Assembly (NCBI GenBank): GCA_000827265.1
Contig: KN834749.1
Span: forward strand, 1,353,500 to 1,417,499
Source of the DNA: Collybiopsis luxurians FD-317 M1
Lineage: Eukaryota; Basidiomycota; Agaricomycetes; Agaricales; Omphalotaceae
DNA: 64,000 nt
Direction: 5' to 3'
Part shown: piece by piece, positions 54,705 through 64,000 of the stretch
Position numbering within the stretch: position 1 is the first letter of the stretch
Layout: the number at the start of each line of letters is the position of its first letter
Notes under the pieces: model-generated
What the model was told of the DNA's origin: nothing
Databases searched by the model: none
What the model saw: only the letters and a program-made list of their open reading frames with translations
Program-made: the position numbers and the translations under genes

Positions 54705-54794
54705 GGGTGCATGCTTGGGTTAGTAGTATTGTATGATATTGGCTTCTAGATGTACAACAGCTCAATGTCACCATAAAATTTTCCCAAGATACAA

Positions 54795-57700
54795 CTACCA
54801 GTTTCGCCTGAGTTGCCGTTTAATAGCCTCGTATTTTGCTTTGGTCTCGACACGATCAGCATTCAACTCGGCAATGTACTGATCAATAGCAGAATCCATC
54901 CTGCCGACAGGGAATTCACCGCGACCGACGGTCGAATTGGGTCGCTTGGCTTCCTCTAACCAGTCGCTCAACAAGATCGCAATGTCAGATGAGATGGCCT
55001 GGACATTAGCTTGAGCGTTGAAGGGGGGGATCTGCACCAAAGTTAACTCGGGTGATTCGCGCGGTTTATAAACCTCATCATCACGTACATGCGATTCATA
55101 CATCTCATGGAGTGTATCCCATATCTCGGCGTATGACACGCCAGCTTCAGCCAGAACTTTAGGAGCCCAGCCAGGCAGTAAAACTTCTTTCCGCTCTAAC
55201 GAGAAACGCACCAAAAGGTCTGCAACCAACTCTGCAGTTGTATTATGTTTAAGTCAAATTTTCCGAATCTTGCAGGTGGCTGGCACTTACGAAGGGGGAA
55301 GGCAAAGACAGAAGGATAGAACCGTTTGCCGAGCTTGATGATCTTCGATGAGATCTGCTCTGCTTGTGCCAGAAGATCTGATTCCTCCTCTAAAACTGGT
55401 ACGAATATCATTTCAGAACAAGTGGAGGCAGTGAAAGATGAGCACGAACCTTGATCAAATATTTGGTTCCATATTTGTCGAATCATGACCTCGTCGCGAT
55501 GCTCGGCGACATGCAGACAGATGAGCTTCAAAACTGGTAGATCGAATGGAATCGCGTATTCCTGATACAGCTGCCGGGAAAGTGAGCCATACAGAACTGA
55601 ATGTGGAAGAAAATCTGTACCTCCGACATACTGTACAATCGCACAGTCAAAGCGTTGACTTTCGCAGTGACCTCTGGAGCGTCGTTGATATGTGGTAGCA
55701 ACGCAGAATAGATCTCCAGCTGCACTTGCGCAACTTCCAGTTTTTCTTCGAGATCTGTTAGAAATGCAATTGCACTTTCATGTCTCCCACTAGCTGACAC
55801 AGGGTGTGATTTGGCATTCCCAACAGCGCGGGTGAGATACTCCATTCTTCGGTCGAGTGGAAGTTGGAATCTAGAGTTAATTCTGGATGAATAGATGATC
55901 TGATCGTAGTAAACTGGCAACGTACTGGGTAGATTCAGCCAAGGCAAGAAGCACTTCGGCTGCTCGTAGAGGCTGACCGTCTTTGACATAGAACTGCCAG
56001 AGAAGTTGTAACTTTTCGGCTGACGCAGGTTCACGCCGAAGGTGAGACTCCAGGAAAGGAGGGCGCAGCTGATGGAGTCGTCTTAGCCATGCTTGATGCA
56101 GAAGGAGGAAAGATACACTCACTTCTAGAAGATCATCCGCCAACTGTCGATCTATAAGCCAGTCATATAGAGTAGAGTGAAACATTTCGTCGACGCTTGC
56201 AAAGCAGAGCTCATATGCGTGACTCTTCACCGTCTCCATTTCTTCTGTTGAAAGCGGAAGTCCGGCAGATACAGGATCTTCTATTTGACGCTCGAAAACG
56301 GTTAAAGAGTCTAGCATGAGTTCGTAGCATTGTAGTCTACGTTCAAAGGCCGTTCGTGATATACCATCGGTAGTTGCACCGGACTTCCAATAATCCAGTC
56401 CAATGTTGTCAGGATCGAATACTTGTGCGCATACGAGAGGTAGTTCAATTGCACCTGAGGAGAATATTGACATCCAGAACACCTCGCAAAAAAAAACCAA
56501 CTTACCTTTGGCATAACTGAGAAGCTGGAAATCCCCGCATATTTCCCTCAATTTTTCAAGATCAAGGATTCGTGCGCCCTTGATGTATAGTCTAGATCCA
56601 GGATAAAACTGGCACATCTAAGCGTAGAGAAATCACACACACCTTAGAGATTCGGATAACCAGTTTTGCTTTTCAACGGTACTGGATGTCTCTACAGCCT
56701 TTCGAATGTTTTCTTTGGCCTAGTCGGATGAAAAGGCGTAAGCAAAGAACGCTGGCCTAGTCGCAAAGGAATTTACCTTGTACAACATGACGTCGTCAGT
56801 GCTGCAAAACGAGCCGCATCGGTTTTGTAGAACTTCACTGATCGTGTCCACCTAGTCAAGAATGTCAACATACAAGCCTCGAAATGTGTCCAAGACATAC
56901 ACTGATTTGTTGCCCTATTTGCTGATCGATGATAACGTTAACTAATGCTCTCGACACCGTGAGGCCATTCTGGGTTGTAATGAGATCTTCAAAGGTTAGT
57001 GATGAGATCAATTTCTGAACATCTGCGTCACATCTAGGGTGGAATAAGTTAGGTACTACTTTAGTGTACCCGGAAGTGCGCTTACTTTGTCATGATGTCC
57101 CCAAAATGATAGTCGTTCAGCAGAAGAACGAAAGAAAGCGCCTCTATGGTTCTTGTCAGTAAAGAAAGCAGTTGAGCGACGGAAGCCTGTTCTGCCTAGA
57201 AGTTATGAGTATTGTTGGTCAATGAACTCGTAGGTAAAAGTGTCGAGTTACCTTCCACGCCTCCTGCTCCATAGCGGACGCACGGGAGGCCGCAGAATCT
57301 CCAGGAGACGAGTGGAACAAATGAGAATTCTTGTCCAAAAGGTCTTTTAAATTGTGCAGATTTTTCTGAATAATCATTAGCCGCTCTTCTTTGACTGCAG
57401 GCTGCAGACCGGAAGGTCTAAATAAATCGGGTATGATTCGTCGAATAGAACGCAATAGTGAGGGATAACTCACCCTGCAACAACCAATTTAGATTTCCAA
57501 ATCGGTCTGACAAGTCTAGCCAAGTACAACGCCAGACCCTCCCTTCTGCCGCTGAAAATCGCGGTGCCTTGATTTTCACCTTTGAAAACAAGGGATCAGA
57601 AAGAATTTGACAGGAAAGAAAGTATGTAGACACTTTTTCCGTACACCATTCGTTCAGACCAGATCGGTTTTTCACCGAAATCATAAAATGCCTGTTTTGC

Positions 57701-59429
57701 TACAGCCGCAAGGTCTGTACTAACTGCCATAGAAGCATAAGCAGCATCCAAAAAGGTATTGCCGCTTGCAAGGGCCAGAAGCATTGCGCAAGTTTGATTG
57801 CGCCCAAAACTGAGGCATAAAATCTTCAGCGAAACTCAACAATTGATTGCAACCGCCATACCTGTCCCGAAACTCTATGATGGGTTGGACATTTCCCTCC
57901 GACTGAAGTTCCTCGATTACAGCTTTCAAATAATCGAGGGCACGCCGTTTTACCAGGAACGTTAGACCAACATTTGTCAGAATCATAAATTGACGCGGAG
58001 GCTCGCCAAATTGCGTCGCAAGTTCGTTTGCAGCACTGATACCTCCCATATCCGCCGCTAAAGGCCGCTGTGGAACTGGTGCCATGGCCCATGTTCGCCC
58101 AGGTATTGAAAGAAGTGTCGCATACTCAGTCAGAGGGGGCCGATTAGGTATGTTCTGACCTCCGTACATAGAATAGTTCGGCTGTGGGCTAGGCTGAGGC
58201 AAGTTGAGCTGCTCCAAGGATCCGATACGGGTTAGGTCCGGAGACATGCACAAAAGGTAGTCTACTGTGTCAATATCACCCGGCTGAGTAGCCACGGTAA
58301 GACCATCTAAATAACAAGAATTGTCTATTGTGGAGAGGATATAAGGACGCGACTGCCGGGAAGGCTGGCCTTGAGTCGATCCAAAGGTATTTATGGAAGA
58401 GGGCGGTCGGTGAGGGTTTTCTTGCTCATCAGGATGAATGAGATTGGATGGAGGCAACCTGACATGCGAAAGCTGCAGAGTACGCGACCCTAGAGCCTGC
58501 ATTGCGCCGCTATAGCCAAAGCCAGGCGAGAAATACAGTCTAACGCCATTGGCGGTGATGGCGATCAATTGAACCCCAGAACGTGATTCGAGAAGAGTAA
58601 CGGGATGCAGAGCAACAATTTGAAACGACTGGGGGGTGATTGCTGGTGAACCCGGGCACTTGTCCTGAGCAGCCTTGTAAAGATTGGACAAGGTCTGGAT
58701 GTGCTGCACGGACCTGTCCGTATTGGGCTTGTAAATAGATATCACATTTTTTTCGGTCAGGGTATAAAAGCATTCTCGCTCAGGGTCTGCAATCACTGAG
58801 ACTATACGATCTACGCAACAAAATGAGATCCATGAACTAGAGTGATTAGAGGGCGCACCTTCTGCATGGGTGGAGGTAAATCGAGGCAGAAAACTCGACA
58901 TTCCGCCCACAGAATGATTAATGAGCTGAATTCGCTTGCCAAACCATCCTTCGTTTTCCTGATAATGTAATTCGTATAAATTTCCATCCTGTGATCCACA
59001 CATGAAGATACGTCCGTCCGGAGTACCGGTAACAGAGGTCATTTCAACCTCTGTAGAGATAGTCAAGTCTGTTGCATAAAGTTTAACCTCTTTCCGGAGA
59101 TGATTAGATGTTCCGGGGACGGTAGAGAACGAGAGGGCGATGAGGAGAAGGGAAACAGGAGTGCAAATAACGAGAATATGTGATATTTCTTCGATAAAGA
59201 GTCCTTTCTTAGGCTTAACGAGACCAACGTGGGTTATCACGTATGGCTGGTCTACGAAAGAGCTTATTTCTTGACTATTCCATCAAGTGAGAATTCCTGA
59301 CGCGTTTTACCTGGAAAGAGCTGCTCACCTGTCGTTATAATCCCAGAGGAAAAGCTTATGGTCGATAGATATCCAGACTCTCTCAATTTCCGGTATCAGA
59401 CCCATATGTGAGTTTACATTCGTATCTAT

Positions 59430-59474
<45 letters not shown>

Positions 59475-59810
59475 GAGAGCTTGAGCACGAATGCAGCAGA
59501 GCGACCGTACTGTTGTAATATTGGAACAAGGCTTCTGGTATGCCAACCAGTTTTCGTTTTTGGAATGGGACCCTAATATCGTCAGGGAATATGCTGTATG
59601 ATGACGAGGCCTGTCCGGATGCTACGAGAAGGTTGAAAGCTTGCTGGGGAAGACGAAGGAGCCGAACTCACGTAGGGTGTCTCCGAGGTCGGGTATGGCT
59701 TGAGAGTCTTTTGTGAACTGTTCCTCAAGGACCTTGCTGGCATTTTGAAGGGTTAAAAGATCGATTGGGGGGGATTTATCCGCGACTGGGAGCTTTTGTA
59801 GGAAAGCCAT
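54795..59810 (-). CDS. NUP170: Nucleoporin Nup155/Nup170 family
   Basis: Inner-ring scaffold of the nuclear pore complex. The start at 59810 gives MAFLQKLPVADKSPPIDLLT and KVLEEQFTKDSQAIPDLG. The beta-propeller has ILQQY joined across an 80-nt intron to DTNVNSHMGLIPEIERVWIS and IDHKLFLWDYND, then YVITHVGLVKPKKGLFIEEI, ISHILVICTPVSLLLIALSF and GRIFMCGSQDGNLYELHYQE. The alpha-solenoid fills the rest, ending EAKYEAIKRQLRRNW-like with TAG at 54795-54797. About 1,330 residues and more than fifteen introns. It is intact over its whole length and ends tail-to-tail with the RING-CH gene (90 bp). Confidence 0.92.
59432..59472 (-). repeat. CT/GA microsatellite in a Nup155/170 intron
   Basis: About twenty GA dinucleotides on the plus strand. 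On the coding strand this is a CT repeat that occupies half of the 80-nt intron 59426-59505 and lies directly upstream of its TATAG acceptor, so it forms the polypyrimidine tract. Confidence 0.85.
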
Positions 59811-59866
59811 TCAAGTGGCATAGAGGAACGCGTCAAGTTCAAATTTTGCAGCAATAAGCGCCGGTC

Positions 59867-61023
59867 ATGGCTCCTTTAGCCCAGCCTTTATGGTTCGTTC
59901 AGAGCAAGTTATTCAAGGTCATTGACCAGCCAGATTTCGATTTCCAACTACCAACTCTTTCCCGAAATTCATGGGATAATATTGTCAACAGCAATGAGGA
60001 ACGCGAGCGCTTGGTATGACTCTAGCAGATTCGTGCTAGCCGATTCTCTGTTTACGAGTTCTGAGCTAGGAATTCATCGGCGACTCTTACATGGCTGCTA
60101 CAGTTTCTGACAGCCTGTATCGCGTAATGCCCGAAGGTTCTCCATTTCTCTATACAGTTGAGCAGCTTATCAGTCTTCCCAATGTGAATGCAGTTGTTCA
60201 TCCATACTTAGGTGGCACGAAGTGCTGTCGGTGTCTCTTCCTTACAATAATCCGCACGGATTTCTTATGAATCAATAGCTGACATCTAATTCAACCTTTG
60301 CCCGTTTAATGGATAGACTAGGCTTTGGCAGCCATCAAATCAGCACAAAATCACTGGGCGATGCATTTGAGAGCATTATCGGGGCTGCTCATAAGGAAGG
60401 CCCCGGAACACTCAACCAATGGTTTCGGATGTACTACATGCAGTTGTTAATTCACACTGCAGATGCGTGCCGGTACGGCAAACATTCCACTCGTCATATG
60501 GAAGTCTTTGAATTTCTCCTAGATCTCTTCCATCTAAAGGAAAATCTGCAAAGCCAAGGCCAATTTTAGCCTCAATTAGACTTCGCTCGATCGTTTACGG
60601 TAGTCGTGAGCTTCATTTCTTAGGCCAAGGTTGCACAGCGGTTGATTTCGAGTAATGTAGCTGTCAGACAAAAACGCCTGCTTGCTTCGCCCGCTGGAAA
60701 GAAGAGATCAAGAACTAAACTTTTCAAATCGACTTCGTCGCGATCTCGCCAAACCATTGACCTGACCGCTGACAATGACGATGAAATTAGCCTTCCGAGA
60801 AAAATCAGCAACGAGGACGACGACCCGGATATTGTTCAGATTTCTTATCAAGAGTTTTTAAGGTCACAGGTACGATTAAGCGCTCCCTGAGTGCCTGCCA
60901 TCTTTCTCACGATTTTAGCAACGGAAGGCGCCGCATTCGAAAGCCATGGTCACCGTTTCCCATTCTTCGAGCGTAGATAATGCTTCAGCAGGGGCTCTAT
61001 CTAATCCCATAATAGTTGATTAG
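59867..61023 (+). CDS. RNase III-domain protein
   Basis: Predicted double-strand RNA endonuclease or a related structural protein (mitoribosomal mL44 is one such relative). The start at 59867 gives MAPLAQPLWFVQSKLFKVID. The intron after ERL leads to EFIGDSYMAATVSDSLYRVM, which completes the RNase III signature (E...GD). A 15-nt exon-scale segment VARSA is followed, via a GTCGGT donor, by LTSNSTFARLMDRLGFGSHQ and STKSLGDAFESIIGAAHKEG, with the second acidic pair (D and E). All four metal-binding acids are present. The tail is spliced with introns of 50 and 46 nt into a basic, disordered C-terminus (QTIDLTADNDDEIS) ending at TAG 61021-61023. No dsRBD or helicase is seen, so it is not a Dicer. 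It starts 56 bp from divergent Nup155/170. Confidence 0.78.
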
Positions 61024-61420
61024 CAGCATATTAATTATGTGGCCATCCATCCCTGTCTATGTGAGTTTCACCTTGTATGCCTATGCATCGGTCTCCATTT
61101 ACTCCACTTTCGGCGGACAGCCCTGTACCGTTGTTGACATTGCAGTTTACTGTACATTGGACCTCTTTAAAACCCGTCGTTACCAATTGAAGTCTGTTTG
61201 AAGCATTGAGGGCTGCATCAGCCGGAGATTTACTGACCGGGGGAATGCAAATATGACTAAGCTCTAGAGCACAGACTCACCTGTGATGGGATCTGATTCT
61301 TACGGGATAGCAACGAACAGTGAACACAGAACGAACATGTCACAACTTCAATCACTATTCGTGTCTACCTCCCGGGTTCACCATTCAAGTCGATCTTCAT
61401 CCTAGCCATCGTCAACCGCC
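61024..61420. other. Intergenic region, no gene supported
   Basis: 397 nt preceding the second kinase. A short hydrophobic frame (61016-61201) has no splice context or family match. Confidence 0.5.
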
Positions 61421-63779
61421 ATGGTGGGCGACAGGCGTTCTTCCTCTGCCTCTTCAACATGGTCCTCCGCAGGCACTCAAACTGGCTTTTGGGCTGTGCG
61501 CCCAAATCCTCCTACCAATGCAACCGCCAAGCTCCACCAGCTTCAGCATGATCCATCGCGAAACCCTCCTACCAGCTTTCGACCACCAATTCCTTTTCCT
61601 CACGCCCCTAATGATTCAATGACGGTTCGAGCTGCAAGGACTGTGAACACTGTTGAGCCACGTAACAGGTCGCCAGCCAGGGAGGGTACGTATTTCGTAT
61701 TCCTGGTTTCTGATAAGTCAGATATGGATAACTGGCTTCTACTTAGCGCCTTCCTTCCAGTGGATACGTGGCGACCTGATAGGTCAAGGAAGCTATGGGC
61801 GTGTGTTTTGGGCCCTCAATCTTACCACTGGCGATATCATTGCTGTGAAGCAAGTCGATCTTCCTTCCAATCCCTCTCCAAAAGAACGAGAAAGTGTGGA
61901 AGCTCTCAAGTTCGAGAGTTATACCCTCAGAGACCTGGATCACCCAAACATTGTGCAGTTCCTGGGTTTTGAAGAGAGCGTTGATCGTCTAAGCATGTAC
62001 GTTGAATACATATATTTTCATGTTTTTCCATTCAAGCAAAAACAACAGATTTATGGAATATGTATCAGGAGGGACCATCGGAAGCTGCCTCAAGGCTCAT
62101 GGAAAATTTGACGAGGAGCTTACGAAAGATTTTACACGTCAAATGCTAGAAGGACTTTCTTACTTACATTCAAGAAGGATTATACATAGAGTGAGTTGAT
62201 ATAGAGTCACCTAATGCAGAACTCATGATGCCCAACGCTTATGCAGGACATCAAAGCCGACAACATCCTGGTAGAAAAGTCCGGGGTGTGTAAGATATCA
62301 GATTTTGGCATCTCCAAGCAGGCCGAGGTTGATGGTCGAGCTTTCACTCAAATGCGAGGTACGGTTTATTGGATGGCCCCCGAGGCCGTCAATCCCAAAG
62401 CCACAAACGGCTACGACGCCAAGGTGGATATATGGAGTATTGGGTGCGTTGTTGTTGAGATGTGGACCGGTAGAAGACCCTGGCATGGCGAAGATTTATA
62501 TGGGGTAATCTTTAAGGTATGCTTGAACCCTCGGTCTTTAGTTACTTCCTAATTCTGCTCCATTTAGCTATATACTCAGAAGCTTCCGCCCCCGATTCCC
62601 CCAGAATTGCTGTTGAGCGATGAGGCAATGGACTTTCGAGATAAGGTTTTTGCCAGGTATGCTTAATCTCATAATTTATGAACACCCCCTTAACCATTTA
62701 ATACTAGGGACCCTGCAAGGCGACCATCGGCAGCAACACTTAGATCACACCCTTATCTTCTGATGTCCCCTGGCTGGACGTTCCACTCGGCCTATATCGA
62801 AGGCCCTGAGGATCCATCTTCCAAGGTGGAACCGACCATTCGACGGAGTAAATCTCACTCTACTCTGGCACAATCTATACGTCGCATCAAATCAAAGAAG
62901 ACTTTGCCGCCAGTTCCAGTCCCTATCATCCCCACTATCCCTCCTGCTCCATCTACTCCCCCCCCTCTACCTTATGATCCCCCTCATCGGCCTCATCCTG
63001 ATGAGCGCTCTCCATCACATTCTGTCCCTACACCTACGGCATTATCGGGACCGCCAATCGTCTATATTACCCCTCCTTCATCACCCGTGCGGTCAAATCC
63101 TCAACAACTCCATGAAGATAATATTTCTTCCCCTAGTACGACGAGCTCTAGTAGATTTTCATCAACTGGTCGCCGGAAAAGGTCATTCCATGTAACAAAT
63201 CCTGATCCGGATCCGAATCCAGATCGACAACCATTCGTTTACCAACCTCCTCCTCTACCCGATTTCAGTCGCCAATCTATGCAGGCCATGAACAGATTGT
63301 CCATAAACGATCACGGTCCCAGGCGTGTCCCTTCTACTCCCGTGCTGCGTACGCAATCCGCCAGTACTTCCACCGCTCGTTCCAGGCATGCCTCTTCCAC
63401 CATTGGTGTACCTAAATCGTATTCGGATATTCACGACGACGACCACTACAGTACAAATCAGTCTGTTATGCAGCGACCGCCTGAGATCACCAAGAAGAGG
63501 GAGTCCGCCTGGGCGAGGCCGTTTGTCGAGGACATTTACGAGCACCTTCAGCAATACTTTCCGGGTCATGACATTGACAAGCCTATAGTAGACGAAGTAG
63601 AAAGTGCCGCTTCGACATGGAGACCAAATAGAGGAGATGGTAACCTCAGGCCGAAAAAATCGATACGGATGGTAGCTGAACAGCAAGTGAAACGTTCACG
63701 ATCCTCTGTTCGCAAGTCCAAACGTGCCACGAAGTTGTGGGGGAGCCATCTAGAAGAAGTGGATAGCAACAAAGCTTAG
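61421..63779 (+). CDS. Bck1-like protein kinase with permuted domain order
   Basis: Predicted active Ser/Thr kinase of the MAPKKK (Bck1) branch. A short Ser/Pro-rich N-terminus (about 90 residues) is joined by intron 61686-61746 to APSFQWIRGDLIGQGSYGRV, the start of the kinase domain. Key residues are AVKQVDLP (Lys), FMEYVSGGTIGSCLKAHGKF, HRDIKADNIL, DFGISK, GTVYWMAPEAVNP and WSIGCVVVEMWTGRRPWHGE; the domain ends RPSAATLRSHPYLLMSPGW. A Pro-rich linker then leads to RRKRSFHVTNPD (63171-63206), WARPFVEDIYEHLQQYFPGH (63510-63569), KKSIRMVAEQQVKR and RATKLWGSHLEEVDSNKA, TAG at 63777-63779. These C-terminal blocks match, in order, the N-terminal portion of the other Bck1 gene in this window. The Ras-association-like region was not found. 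Confidence 0.9.
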
Positions 63780-64000
63780 CCCCTAGTGCGGATAAAGGCA
63801 CAATTCTCCTGGAGAGATATGCACGAATTTGGATATCATACATGAACTCAATAATGTACCTTATTGTATAGCATTGCTATCTAAAATAGCATATTTGTTC
63901 AAACTTTGCCAGTCAAATGGAACACAGCAAAATAACGAGTTCACTGAGGAAATCAATTCCGGCACTCTTAAGATCGTACGCTACTCTGATCATTAAAGGT
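63780..64000. other. Terminal non-coding stretch
   Basis: AT-rich sequence downstream of the kinase gene to the window edge; nothing recognised. Confidence 0.5.

Noticed and set aside
60309..60569. RNase III frame continuing to a stop at 60569
   Set aside because: Using a GTACGG donor before it and introns of 50 and 46 nt gives a longer, phase-consistent tail to 61023; the 60569 stop is likely intronic read-through.
1..64000. Transposable elements, CRISPR arrays, rRNA or biosynthetic gene cluster
   Set aside because: No reverse transcriptase, transposase, terminal repeats, spaced direct repeats, rRNA segments, or PKS/NRPS/terpene synthase motifs were seen on either strand.

Overview
The window is nuclear DNA from a filamentous basidiomycete, most likely a mushroom-forming agaricomycete. 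Genes sit on both strands in a compact layout. Almost all are split by GT-AG introns of about 45-65 nt, and several exons are only 9-30 nt long. Proteins read best as basidiomycete versions of fungal families: a fungal CSL transcription factor, a Bck1-type MAPKKK, Cas1-type O-acetyltransferase, a RING-CH ligase, and a Ser/Thr-rich GPI-type surface protein. I see no transposon, rRNA, tRNA or CRISPR array. All exon boundaries were derived by hand from reading frame, splice dinucleotides and remembered family motifs; no alignment was run.

Layout, left to right. 0.3-7 kb: CSL transcription factor, pyruvate kinase, a small unknown gene and ribulose-phosphate 3-epimerase. 7.6-13 kb: a secreted Ser/Thr-rich protein, then COX13 and RPN2 sharing a 144-bp divergent promoter. 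13-20.4 kb: a D-2-hydroxyacid dehydrogenase, importin alpha, LSM5, mitochondrial bS16, an acyl-CoA-binding ankyrin protein and succinyl-CoA ligase alpha. 20.5-29.7 kb: Mtr10/transportin-3, a Cdc3-type septin, nitrilase, mitochondrial mS35 and a CZIB/DUF866 zinc protein. 29.8-43 kb: an IQ-motif protein, the cell-wall-integrity MAPKKK Bck1, GID8, RRP15 and an ankyrin-DIL protein. 43-50 kb: Cas1-type transferase, the proteasome tether STS1, a mitochondrial PPR-like protein and a small unknown gene. 50.8-53.6 kb: two degraded-looking genes, a REX4-like exonuclease that has lost most catalytic residues and a mitochondrial carrier with a damaged first helix. 53.7-63.8 kb: a RING-CH ligase, nucleoporin Nup155/170, an RNase III-domain protein and a second Bck1-like kinase.

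Most genes are housekeeping: glycolysis and pentose phosphate, mitochondrial respiration and translation, proteasome, nuclear transport and ribosome assembly. Their proximity need not mean shared function, although RPN2, importin alpha and STS1 belong to the yeast proteasome-to-nucleus route.

The most striking observation is the pair of MAPKKK genes. In the kinase at 61.4-63.8 kb, the conserved blocks that lie N-terminal to the Bck1 kinase domain at 32.4-37.3 kb reappear C-terminal to the kinase domain in the same order. It looks like a circularly permuted paralogue. Next in interest are the REX4-like pseudo-exonuclease, a 9-nt microexon inside the most conserved part of pyruvate kinase, and a CT microsatellite serving as the polypyrimidine tract of a Nup155/170 intron.
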